A DNA stretch of 13,177 bases. It comes from Dictyocoela muelleri. Lineage: Eukaryota; Microsporidia. The stretch covers positions 1 to 13,177 of the forward strand of contig SDVU01000464.1 in NCBI GenBank assembly GCA_016256075.1, in the 5' to 3' direction. Under the pieces are notes generated by a model. That model made no database searches and was not told the DNA's origin. It worked only from the letters and a program-made list of their open reading frames with translations. The translations under genes and the position numbers were made by a program. Below are positions 1 through 7,699 of this stretch, piece by piece. The first letter of the stretch is position 1. Every line of letters starts with the position of its first letter.

Positions 1-186
1 CGTGATATGATAAAAACAGCTTTGTTACACTTTGAAAAATTTTATGCACTTGCAGGAGAGTTGTCTTCTTCGAAAATGAAAGAAATGATGCTTTTAAAGA
101 TTGAAATTATAAAAGAATGGAAGGAGAAACATGGCTATGGAAGTAAAATAACAGATTTTCTTTGTCCAAAAAATAAACCCTTTTAA
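1..186 (+). CDS. 3' end of an unrecognised reading frame, cut by the window edge
   Basis: The frame is open from base 1 for 61 codons and ends at TAA 184-186; no start lies in the window. The peptide is charged and probably helical, with a run SSSKMKEMMLLKIEIIKEWK and a tail DFLCPKNKPF. Its amino-acid mix is more balanced than the Ile/Asn/Lys/Phe-only peptides that random AT-rich DNA gives here, which is the main reason to take it as real coding sequence. I do not recognise the family. The stretch just after the stop is AT-rich with an AATAAA-like run near 209, which could serve as a 3' processing signal. It could be the end of a host gene or of another transposon protein. Confidence 0.45.
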   Translation, partial: RDMIKTALLHFEKFYALAGELSSSKMKEMMLLKIEIIKEWKEKHGYGSKITDFLCPKNKPF

Positions 187-298
187 AATTTTTTGCTAAA
201 TTTAAAAGAATAAATTAATTAGGGTATTTTTTAATTTTTATCGTTTTTTTTTAATAACCGCAGTTACTTTTTTATTGGGAAAATAAAATTTTACAAAA

Positions 299-365
299 AC
301 CTCGCCTTACATTAAAACCTCGCTTTAGGGGTAATTTTTATAATAAAGTGCCCCAAAAGTGAGGT
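299..365. repeat. Compound repeat: two direct motif copies plus one inverted copy
   Basis: AACCTCGC(C/T)TTA occurs twice in the same orientation (about 299-311 and 316-327). The second copy extends to CGCTTTAGGGG and faces an inverted copy, GCCCCAAAAGTGAGGT, at 350-365. The motif length and the run of G or C at its inner end resemble the doubled terminal motifs of the Merlin elements elsewhere in the window. It may be a solo end of another such element, but I found no partner end. Confidence 0.5.
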
Positions 366-430
366 CGGACTGTAAAAATGCATAAATCATCATAAAAAAA
401 ATTAGTTTTGATTCAATGACCCTCTCATTT

Positions 431-462
431 CTGGGCGAAAAATGAAACGGTGTTTCGCCCAG
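431..462. repeat. Hairpin with perfect 10-bp GC-rich stem
   Basis: CTGGGCGAAA pairs perfectly with TTTCGCCCAG across a 12-base loop. The GC-rich stem stands out against the AT-rich background. Function is unknown. Confidence 0.6.
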
Positions 463-1251
463 CTAGTCAAAACTGCGGCTTAGAGCTTTTATATTTGTTA
501 TATTATTTATTAGCAATATACAATTTTTGATTTTATTTTGACAAATTTATTTAGTTAATAAATCTATAATCATCTGATTTTATTTATTATGTGGCGAATT
601 TCCGCCAACTAACCACAAGAAAGAAGCGAAAAATACACAAAAATAACAATGTTTTTAAATATATTTTATCATGCCTTGACAGTTTTTAAAAAATTGCTTT
701 TTTATCATATTATGTCGAGAGATTAGGAAATAATTGATAGGAATTAAACGAATTGTGTTCAATTGGCGTAAGATGAAATAATACATATTGATAATTAAAA
801 ATAAATTCATAAAAAACATTTTAAAGATATAATTGATAAATTTAATATAGAACACCTTAAAGTTCGCTTATGATAATTATAATATTTGGGTCGGATTCAA
901 AGATTCTATGCATATCAGAACACCTATTATCAAAGTGTTTGTTTAGAAAAGAAAAACGTGTATAATTGGGATGCGATATATTGTTTTTAGTTAATTCGAA
1001 CATACATAAGGCTACGTCAAAATTACCATTTTTGAATTTTTAGAGACATTTGAAAACAAACTCTTTATTTTATGGCAATAAAATATCATCTGAAATAATA
1101 AAAAAACATAATTATGTCTCTATAAATATTAGGACAATGGTTTATCATTCAAATTTATAATAAATGATTGATATTAATTGTAAAGGACGTCGATAAAAAT
1201 ATCAAAACGAGAAAATATTTTTTGTTTTACAATTATTATGAAATAATTTAT

Positions 1252-1303
1252 GGCGCTCCTGTAAAAAACGAACCCCCATGGCTGTGGGTTCGTTTTGTAA
1301 AGG
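1252..1303. repeat. Left terminal hairpin of Merlin-1
   Basis: The outer motif at 1252-1277 ends in CGAACCCCC. After six bases its inverted copy, GTGGGTTCGTTTTGTAAAGG, follows at 1284-1303. The outer copy also pairs with the far right end as the terminal inverted repeat. Confidence 0.85.
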
Positions 1304-1333
1304 AAAGCATTTTTTTTTAAAAATCATTACCCC

Positions 1334-2248
1334 ATGACAATGAATCTTGATTATAAATCTGAATATTTTCATAAATTAGATGAATCAATAACATTTTTGT
1401 TAGAGATAAACGCCATAAGGCGCGAAATAACATGTGAAACTTGCCAAAAAACAATTTAATTAAAAAAATATCGGTCAGGTAGTTCGTATGTTTATAAATA
1501 CAGATGTTCTAGAAAAATATGCCGATTTTCAAGAAATCTGTTGTCTTTAACGTCATTGAATTTAAAAAAATCGAAATTCCGGTGTTGCTCTTTTCAATTT
1601 ATTTAGCAATTCAAAATACACCAAATCATATAGCCATAAATATTTTAAATATTACTGAAAAAAACATATATTGGAATAAAAAATGATTTGGAGCCGTTAT
1701 ATGATAATATTTTGAACGATGAAGAAAAGATGGGTGGGGGTGGTATAGTTTTGGAAATTGATGAGACTGTTATTTCTAGAAATGGCATCATTAGATCGCC
1801 AAGTAATGTCGATGATTCAATTTCAAACACGATTTGGCTTTTAGGAATTATACAGCGCGATAATATTCGCAATTTTCGTTTGATAGTTTTACCGGATAGA
1901 AAGTCTGAGACATTAACAGCGATATTTAGAGAAAATATAAATAAAAAAACAACCATTGTCACAGATGGACATCCCTCATATCCCTCAGCTGTTTTAGCCA
2001 ATGATTGCCAACATATTATAGTTAACCATTCCGAAGGGTTTGTAAACACCGAGGGAGAAAGTTCAAATAAAATAGAAAATCTTTGGAGTCATCTTAAGGC
2101 TGATATTAGAAAAATGAACGGCATTCCCTACAATCAAATTCCATCATTCTTAACGAATTTCTCTTTCAGAAAAAAATTTATAACATCACAAAGCCGAGAT
2201 ATTATATGTTCAGTTTTTATAAGAATATTGCAACTACTATTTTCTTAA
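1334..2248 (+). pseudogene. Merlin-1 transposase (DDE, ISXO2/IS1595-like), N-terminal half broken
   Basis: This would cut and paste the element using a DDE nuclease of the ISXO2/IS1595 type. The ATG at 1334 follows CCCC and opens 41 codons that reach the first zinc-ribbon pair, TCETC, before TAA at 1457-1459. The same frame continues with the second pair, RCSRKIC. The next homologous piece, LLFSIYLAIQNTPNH, from about 1582, is in another frame, and the catalytic part then returns to the first frame from about 1688 to TAA at 2246. So there is one stop and two frame changes, all upstream of the catalytic core. In the 186-codon catalytic part the triad is complete: D25 in EIDET, D93 in TDGHPSYP and E130 in NKIENLWSH, with 36 residues between the last two as is usual for Merlin. 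The sequence resembles Merlin-2 closely (ETVISR.GIIR.PS). As it stands no whole transposase can be made. Confidence 0.85.
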
Positions 2249-2261
2249 TAAACATTTTTTA

Positions 2262-2412
2262 AAATCTAATTTATTTAAAATATCTAATTTATTTTTAATA
2301 TATAATTTATTTTAAAAATCTAATTTACTTTTAATATATATTTACTTTTAATATCTAATAATTTTTAATATTTAATTTATGTTTAATATTTAATTTATTT
2401 TTAATATTTTAC
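2262..2412. repeat. AT-only degenerate tandem repeat inside Merlin-1
   Basis: About seven loose copies of a roughly 20-bp unit (TTTTAATATCTAATTTATTT and variants) lie between the transposase stop and the right hairpin. Merlin-2 has a different AT repeat in the matching place. Confidence 0.65.
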
Positions 2413-2422
2413 TTTACCCCTA

Positions 2423-2475
2423 CTCCTGTACGAATTGGAACCCCAACCAAGGGGGTTCGTTTGTACAAGAGCTCC
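2423..2475. repeat. Right terminal hairpin of Merlin-1
   Basis: The inner copy CTCCTGTACGAATTGGAACC(CC) at 2423-2444 is inverted relative to the outer copy at 2451-2475 (GGGGGTTCGTTTGTAC...). The outer copy is closer to the left terminus than the inner one is. Confidence 0.8.
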
Positions 2476-2487
2476 ATAATGACAATA

Positions 2488-3330
2488 TAAATATTAAGAT
2501 TGACAACATAAAGATAACTGTTCTTTTATGTCTTAACATCAAAGGTAAAAAATTGACTATATTGATTATTTGGAAATCCAAAAATCCGAGAATATTGAGA
2601 AATAAAAATCTGTACTACCTTAATATTATTTATATGGCTAATAAAACGGCTTAGATGACAAAGGAAATTTTTTACTATATTCAGCAAATGAATGAAAAAT
2701 TTGTAGAGGCAAAGAGGATGGCTTTGTTTTTAGTGGATAATTGCACGGCTCATACAATACCAAGTTTTTTAAATATCAAGTTTTTATTTTTACCTAAGAA
2801 TACCAAATCTGTACTACAGCCATTGAATTTAGGTATAATTAACAGCTTTAAATTAAATACAGAAATCATCTTAATAATTATCTGACCAATGAAATGTTAC
2901 TAAATAAAGAGACTAGGGGTGCTGTTTTAAAAGGAGTTGATTTACTCGTAATTTTGCGGGGATTAATATGGTCTGTGGAGATTGATCAGAATTAATATCG
3001 CAAACTACTGTAAAAATGTTTTGAGGATAATAATACACGATATAAAAATGATAAGATATAAATAATTGAAAAAATTGATTGGAAAAACGAATAAAATATT
3101 TTGTCAATGATTGAGGAGCAGCAACTATTGAAGATGAAGTCGAAATAAAAAAAATTTTAATAAAATTGCTAGGCTATGAAAAATTATTCGACTATTTATC
3201 AATTATTCAGCAAACTTTATTTAAAAAAGGATCGAAATTCAATAATAATCCCATTGATCTAGTGAGTAATTTAAAAAAGATTTCAATGATTCTGTAGGCA
3301 ATATCGAGCTTGAAAATAACATTTAACCTC
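2488..3330 (+). pseudogene. pogo/Tigger-type (DDE_1) transposase remnant
   Basis: Pogo/Tigger transposases carry a DDD catalytic domain of the DDE_1 family. Visible family motifs, in order: ITVLLCLNIKG, IWKSKNPR, ANKTA(W)MT, LFLVDNCTAH and FLPKNTKSVLQPL.LGII.SFK. The first frame runs from about 2488 to TGA at 2883 with one internal TAG at 2652-2654, at the usual Trp. A frame change near 2855 gives the next family piece, YRNHLNNYLTNEML, then IWSVEID with further stops, and a third frame carries TIEDEVEIKKILIKLLGYEK to about 3300. The middle Asp (VDNCTAH) is kept. The last one, normally QPLDQG, is Asn here (QPLNLG). The first catalytic Asp region and the DNA-binding N-terminus are missing, because the homology starts about 12 bases past the right end of Merlin-1. 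This is a dead fragment. Confidence 0.8.
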
Positions 3331-3717
3331 AAATAAATATGGTTATTTTGCGTTTAACCGTTATATTTTAATATTTGCTTGTTTTTATTGAATGAAATTA
3401 ATAATCTAAAATAAAGATTCGCACAAAATAAACTGCCGCTAATATAAAAATTTTAGTGATTTGTAGTGATTTGTAGTGATTTGTAGTGATTTTTAGTGAT
3501 TTTAAGTATTTGTAATTTTTTAATTCACTAATATTTTGAATTTTTAATATAAAAATGTATCCAATTAGGTTTTCTTAAATTTTATGAATACTAACCTATA
3601 TATTTTCATTTTAATTATCATGCGAAATTTAGATATAGACCAAAGTTTTATTGATCAATATACTTTTTATTCTAAAATCTCCAGTTTTGAGTTAATTTTT
3701 TATGAAAAAATATAAAA
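3331..3717. other. Non-coding stretch with one 10-bp tandem repeat
   Basis: Apart from the 10-bp repeat at 3451-3510, this is AT-rich sequence with no coding or structural signal I can support. Confidence 0.5.
3451..3510. repeat. 10-bp tandem repeat, about six copies
   Basis: Units of TT(G/T)TAGTGAT follow each other exactly every 10 bases. The three central copies (3461-3490) are identical, and the last copy is degenerate. Confidence 0.85.
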
Positions 3718-3769
3718 AACCACCACCTCTAAAAACCACCAACTTTTTAAAAAAGGTGGAGGTTTTTTT
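3718..3769. repeat. Compound repeat: two direct motif copies plus one inverted copy
   Basis: AACCACCACCTCTA and AAAAACCACCAACTTTTT lie in the same orientation and face AAAAAAGGTGGAGGTTTTTT. This has the same direct-direct-inverted layout as 299-365, with a different sequence. It could be a leftover transposon end or simple foldback DNA. Confidence 0.5.
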
Positions 3770-3821
3770 CGACAACCACTGTATTCCATTGTTGCATTAT
3801 AGTGTTTTTAAAAGGTATCGA

Positions 3822-3867
3822 CCCATTTATATCAAAGTTATAGGCCCATTGCTATCAGACTTATAGA
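3822..3867 (-). repeat. Two 23-bp units related to the 22-bp array at 10115-10436, inverted
   Basis: CCCATTTATATCAAAGTTATAGG is followed directly by CCCATTGCTATCAGACTTATAGA. The reverse complement of the 22-bp unit farther right, CCCATTTTTGCAAACTTATAAG, has the same layout with a few changes. Confidence 0.55.
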
Positions 3868-3920
3868 CCCATTTAAAAGAGTTAAAGGTAAATGGAAGAT
3901 TCGCATCGATAAATAATTTT

Positions 3921-4555
3921 ATAACCCTCATTTTACAACCTTTATTTTTTAACACTTATATTTTAATCCTTAGATTTCAACCCTTATTTTTTACCCCTCG
4001 TTATTTACATTCATTTTTTACCTTCATTTTTAAACCATTATTTTTTCTTTTATCCCCCCATTTTTAACCCTTATTTTTAGCACACATTTTAACCCTTATT
4101 TTTTCAACTCATATCAACAACCCTTATTTTGGCCATAATTTTTCCACGTAAATTTTTTAACCATCATTTTATAACATTTTTTTCAACCTGTTTTCAACCA
4201 TTATTTTTTAAACCCAATCTCTAACGCTTATTTTTACTCCATTCACGATTTATATTTTGCCTTAATTTTATTTAATATTTTAGCTCACATATTTTAGCTC
4301 TTATTTTTTAACCCTCATATTTAACTTGATTTTTTAACCCTTATCTTTTAACCATTATCTTTTAAACATTTTTTTTCCTCATTTTTTTTATTTTTATTTT
4401 TTAGCCCTCATTTTTACATTATTTTTTTAACCATCATTTTTAGCCCCTGTTTTTTAAACCTCACATTTCATCCCTTATTTTTTACACCTCATTTTTTACA
4501 GCATTTTTTACACCCCTTTTTAAACCCTTATATTTTAACCCTCATTTTTTAACAA
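3921..4555. repeat. C-rich arm of a degenerate 13-14 bp repeat
   Basis: Dozens of variants of TTAACCCTTATTTTT (also ACCCTCATTTTT, ACCATCATTTTT) run head to tail. The plus strand is rich in T and C. Unit length varies by a few bases, as expected from old slippage-prone repeats. No open frame of note. Confidence 0.85.
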
Positions 4556-4559
4556 AGTT

Positions 4560-5432
4560 TTTAAATAAAGGGTTAAAGATGAGATTTAAAACTAAGATTA
4601 AATAAAATAAAAGCTACAAGACGAGGCTAAATAAATGAGTTAAAAATAAGGGCTAAAAAATAAGGTTTAAAATATGTAAGTTAAAAAAATAAGGATTAAA
4701 AATGTGTCTAAAAGATGAGGGTTAAAAAATGAAGGTTAAAAAGAGGATGGCTAAAAAGGTTAGGGTTCTAAAATGTTGAAAAAAAAGAGTAAAAAAATGC
4801 GGGTTAAAGCTTAGGGTTAAAATATAAGAGTTAAAAATAAATGTTAAAAAATAGAAATTTAAAAAATAGAGCTAAAAATAAGGGTTAAAAATAAGGGTTA
4901 AAAATGAGGGTTAAAAAATATGGGTTAAAAATATGGATTAAAAAATATTGGTCGATAAAATTGGGTCGATAAATATGGGTTAAAAAAATATAGATTAAAA
5001 AAATTGGGCTAAAAATAAGTATTAAAAAAAATTAAAAAATAAGGGTTAAAAAAATAAGATTTAAAAAATAAGGTAAAGGGGGTTTTGTAAATAAGAGCTA
5101 AAAAATTCTGGTTAATAAATTTTTGTTAATAAATAATGCATAAAAATTAGGTTTAAATAATAAGGTTAAAAAATAAGGTTAAAAATGAGAGTTCAAAAAT
5201 ATGATCTAAAAAATTAGTATTAAAAAATAATGGTTAAAAAATAAAGGTTCAAAAATGAAGGTTCAAAAATATGGGAGCAAAATTTTGGGTTAAAAAAATA
5301 TGTGTTAAAAATATGTTTTAAAAAATATGTGTTAAAAAATATGGGTTAGAAATATGGGTTAAAAAACTGGGTTAAAAAATAGGTTTTAAAAAATATGGAA
5401 AAAAGGGTTAAAAAAGGTTAAAAATCAATTAA
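4560..5432. repeat. G-rich arm of the same repeat, opposite orientation
   Basis: Units such as GGGTTAAAAAATAAG continue from the centre at about 4557 with the plus strand now rich in A and G. This arm is longer than the left one (about 870 against 635 bases) and somewhat more uniform. Confidence 0.85.
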
Positions 5433-5497
5433 TTAAAGCAAATTTTCACGTAATATCTAAAAATATGCCATAAAGGTCTAAAACACCGACAAAATAA

Positions 5498-5535
5498 TCC
5501 TATAAATCTGCAATGGGAGTATAAGTTTGCAAAAC
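5498..5535 (+). repeat. One to two units of the 22-bp repeat found at 10115-10436
   Basis: ATGGGAGTATAAGTTTGCAAAA at 5513-5534 matches the consensus ATGGGCTTATAAGTTTGCAAAA with two changes. A weaker unit, CCTATAAATCTGCA, precedes it. Confidence 0.7.
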
Positions 5536-5537
5536 CT

Positions 5538-5655
5538 ATAATGCTACGAAGGTGTTTGATAATGCAACGAAGGGGCTGTTATAATGCAACGAAGGGCTAT
5601 AATAATGCAACGAGTGGCTATAATAATGCAATGAGTGGACTATAATAATGAATAG
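5538..5655. repeat. 21-bp tandem repeat, five to six copies
   Basis: Units of ATAATGCAACGA(AGGG/GTGG)CTAT start near 5538, 5559, 5581, 5602, 5622 and 5643. Drift is moderate and the last copy is partial. Confidence 0.85.
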
Positions 5656-5708
5656 AACTGTATGCTTATATTTTCAGACAAGCGTCATAAAAAATTTTAA
5701 TTTATTTG

Positions 5709-5860
5709 AGTACACATATATGTTTACTTGTTGTTTTTTTTAGTACACATATATTTGTACATTATGGTTTTATTGAGTGCGCGTATATGTGTACTTGTTT
5801 TTTTGTTCACACATATATGTGTACTTGGTGGGTGTTTTTGAGTACACATATATGTGTACT
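5709..5860. repeat. Five spaced copies of a 20-bp palindrome
   Basis: AGTACACATATATGTGTACT reads the same on both strands and occurs perfectly at 5841-5860. Diverged copies lie at 5709-5728, 5742-5761, 5776-5795 and 5806-5825. Starts are spaced 33, 34, 30 and 35 bases, near three DNA turns. Linkers are T-rich and vary. It could be a set of binding sites for a dimeric protein or simply a minisatellite with a palindromic unit. Confidence 0.8.
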
Positions 5861-6456
5861 TAATCGTTTATGGAATAAGTTTCAGATAAATAATTGACTA
5901 ATTTCCTTCAAATTAGAAATATTATTATTTCTTAAAAATGTATGTTTCAGGTTTTCTATAAAAGGACGATAAATAAATAAATATGCCCTTCGGAAATAAA
6001 CCTTCTAATAATTTTAACAAGTCTTCTGATAGACAGAAGCCTTACAATCTGTAATCTGTTAAGACATTGACAAGAAAAAATCACATATACAGCTGAATAT
6101 TTGGGAATCTTTTAGCATTATATCTTTAATATCAAGAATAGAAGTCTAAAGACAATTTTAAAAAAAGCACATATGTTTGTAATTATTATATTGTCAATAT
6201 GCCAAATGAAAAAAAAAATACGACAAAGTCGTTTTTTTTCATTGAAGTTTCTCGTTTTTGGAAACAAAAGAAAATTTTTTAATTAAAAAAAGTCAATAAA
6301 ATCAAGAATAAAAAATGTCGATTTATTTTATTCATATAATGTTACTGATATCATAAAATTCTAAATTTTCATAAATAAAAATTATTAATTTCTGTCTTCA
6401 ATTATTTATCTACAATTTTAATCTTAACAATCTATAACAATTCACTATTTATACTA
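5861..6456. other. Non-coding AT-rich stretch with one A/T-flanked hairpin
   Basis: No coding signal is visible. The one structure I see is a hairpin at about 6209-6240, in which AAAAAAATACGAC and GTCGTTTTTTT flank AAA. It resembles a terminator by shape only; such hairpins are not known to end transcription in eukaryotic nuclei except as a T run for polymerase III. Confidence 0.45.
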
Positions 6457-6463
6457 ATTTTTC
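6457..6463 (+). repeat. Candidate target site duplication of the 404-bp element, left copy
   Basis: ATTTTTC directly precedes the first GG of the element, and ATTTTTC at 6868-6874 directly follows its last CC. Merlin elements usually duplicate 8-9 bp, so the 7-bp match is slightly short. In AT-rich DNA a chance match is possible. Confidence 0.5.
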
Positions 6464-6867
6464 GGTTCTGTACTAAAATTTTATTCCCTGGGGAAAAATT
6501 TTAGTACCGCTAAAAATGTTTTTTTTAAAATAAAAATGAAATCTGTCAAATTAATTAATAAAAAATACACAAGCTATTGATTGTTAAAAAAAATTATCAA
6601 AAAGGAAATTAAAACAAGAATGAAGATTAAAATTAATCAGAAAGAATATTTTTTTTAAAAATTCTATTTTAAAAATATTAAGATTGATTTTATCGAAAAT
6701 ATCTTAAATTTAATTAAAATATAATTAAAAAATGCTTTAAATATTCTTTATAATTAATTTTTATTATTTGATCTGCCTTTTATAAAATTTTATTAAATAT
6801 TTTTTTGTTTTTTTATATGCGGGGATTTTAGTACAGCTATGATTGGGAGAAATTTTAGTACAGATCC
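6464..6867. mobile_element. 404-bp non-autonomous element with Merlin-like doubled ends (MITE)
   Basis: Ends are GGTTCTGTACTAAAATTTTA(TTCCC) on the left and GGATCTGTACTAAAATTTCT(CCC) on the right, read on the minus strand. They form an inverted repeat of about 23-25 bp. On the left, an inverted second copy (GGGGAAAAATTTTAGTACC, 6490-6508) makes a hairpin. On the right, the second copy (GGGGATTTTAGTACAGC, 6821-6837) lies in the same orientation as the terminal one. This hairpin-left, direct-right layout is the one Merlin-3 has. The 300-bp interior is AT-rich and has no coding capacity. A 7-bp direct repeat, ATTTTTC, flanks it. No transposase with these ends is in the window. Confidence 0.75.
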
Positions 6868-6874
6868 ATTTTTC

Positions 6875-7559
6875 CATATATTTTTATAAAAATCTGATTA
6901 TTAGGCCTATTTTTTATACTATTATGCTTTATTAAGAATACAAATACTAGTGGGAAATCTCACAACTATTATGTACTTGTATATTCTTTCTGTTTGGCGT
7001 TTTTATTTACTAATTTAAAGTTATTTAAATGCATTTCAAATATATTTATAATTTCATAATTTTATCTATTTAGAGATTTTGCTTTTTTATTCTTGTTATT
7101 ATGTCGTGCGCGACCTGCCCAAAACCGAAAGATTTTAATATTTCAACTTATATACTGTTATTTATTTGAATTTTATTTTTATTAATTTTATTTTATTAAA
7201 TTTTTGTTAAATTTTTGTTGAAGTTGAAGTTGAACCCACTTAGTTACTTGTCAATACAATTATTTATAATCTCTTGGCAAATAAACACAAAATAAATATA
7301 TTTACTGATTATTATTAATTATTATTGTAAAATAATATTTTTTCGTAATAACAGTATTTTTTAAAAAAAAAGTAATTAAAATCTTGACTATATAATTTAT
7401 GATATTTATAATAAATCATAAATAATAAAATTTATGATATTTATAATAAATCATAAATATAAAATAATTTATAAAATATAAAATTTAAGTTAGCAATAAA
7501 AATCTTCATTTTTAATTATTAAATTTATTATTTAAATATATTTAATAAATTAATTATGG
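6875..7559. other. Non-coding AT-rich stretch
   Basis: No gene is visible. A tandem duplication at 7395-7458 is listed separately. A small GTCG/CGAC palindrome lies near 7104-7115. The rest is low-complexity A and T. Confidence 0.5.
7395..7458. repeat. Tandem duplication of a 29-bp inverted repeat
   Basis: ATTTATGAT...ATCATAAAT, a self-pairing 29-base unit, occurs at 7395-7423 and again identically at 7430-7458, 35 bases apart. Confidence 0.75.
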
Positions 7560-7628
7560 TGTTGTGACCCAGTGGTAATCGTGAAATTGATAAATATTAT
7601 GCAGTGGATTCAACTCCCTCTTCAACAA
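7560..7628 (+). tRNA. tRNA-like sequence, probably a tRNA pseudogene or SINE-like head
   Basis: A box-like TGACCCAGTGG at 7565-7575 differs from the polymerase III A-box consensus at one position. B box-like GATTCAACTCC at 7607-7617 differs from GGTTCRANTCC at one position. The spacing is right for a tRNA. The ends 7560-7566 and 7621-7627 pair at five positions plus one G-T (TGTTG with CAACA), giving a 69-base tRNA-sized unit. The T stem has two mismatches, and I cannot build a convincing D or anticodon stem, so no amino acid is assigned. It could be a decayed tRNA, a tRNA-derived repeat or chance. Merlin-2 begins 20 bases downstream. Confidence 0.3.
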
Positions 7629-7647
7629 AAATTTAATAAAATAAAAT

Positions 7648-7699
7648 GGGGCTTCTTTAGTATTCGTGCCAATCCCAAGAAGGGGGATTGGATAATAAA
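7648..7699. repeat. Left terminal hairpin of Merlin-2
   Basis: The outer motif (7648-7676, ending GCCAATCCC) faces GGGGGATTGGATAATAAA at 7682-7699. The inner half of the stem, CCAATCCC/GGGGATTGG, is strong; the outer half has decayed or been overrun by the neighbouring AT repeat. Confidence 0.7.

Larger units (their letters stand above)
187..1251. other. Non-coding AT-rich stretch with two short hairpins
   Basis: Translation in all frames gives only short, stop-rich, low-complexity peptides. The structures I can see are the two inverted repeats listed separately at 299-365 and 431-462, plus a small TGGCG/CGCCA stem near 591-608. The rest is plain AT-rich sequence without a gene I can support. 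Confidence 0.6.
1252..2475 (+). mobile_element. Merlin-1: Merlin (IS1016/IS1595-like) DNA transposon, transposase broken
   Basis: The 1,224-bp element is bounded by terminal inverted repeats of about 25 bp that start with GG and end in a run of C: GGCGCTCCTGTA... on the left, and GGAGCTCTTGTA... on the right read on the minus strand. Each end carries a second, inverted copy of the motif, making a hairpin. Inside lies one transposase gene on the plus strand, then an AT-rich tandem repeat. The 9-bp flanks ATAATTTAT (left) and ATAATGACA (right) share only five bases, so a target site duplication is not proven. The order of parts matches that of Merlin-2. Confidence 0.85.
3790..5655. repeat. Layered giant inverted repeat made of three tandem repeat families
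   Basis: Reading inward from both sides, the same repeat types occur in mirror order and opposite orientation. GTTGCATTATAGTG at 3791-3804 matches the reverse of the ATAATGCAACGA array at 5538-5655. Two CCCATT..TTATAG units at 3822-3867 match the reverse of the units at 5498-5535. The C-rich array at 3921-4555 matches the reverse of the G-rich array at 4560-5432. The symmetry centre is near 4557. Copies are degenerate, so this is an old or fast-changing structure. There is no gene in it. Confidence 0.75.

Noticed and set aside
655-855. 66-codon minus-strand frame
   Set aside because: Almost all Phe, Ile, Asn, Met and Tyr, as expected from AT-rich noise. No motif and no context.
860-1000. Possible upstream half of the pogo transposase left of Merlin-1
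   Set aside because: A few residues (WVGFKD, CLEKKNVYNWDAIY) loosely recall pogo linkers, but no frame carries a family motif.
1645-2049. 134-codon minus-strand frame
   Set aside because: It lies antisense to the Merlin-1 catalytic domain, which has clear family motifs on the plus strand.
2913-3107. 64-codon minus-strand frame
   Set aside because: Antisense to the pogo remnant; no recognisable motif of its own.
3921-5432. Telomere fusion or interstitial telomere
   Set aside because: Units contain AACCC and GGGTTA, but a head-to-head telomere fusion would show the G-rich strand first and then the C-rich one. Here the order is the opposite, and the unit is an irregular 13-14 bp.
5706-5897. 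63-codon plus-strand frame with repeated THICLL-like peptides
   Set aside because: The repeats come from the 20-bp palindrome array being read through; no sign of a real protein.
6209-6240. Rho-independent terminator
   Set aside because: The shape fits, but the sequence context is eukaryotic, no gene precedes it, and A and T runs are everywhere here.
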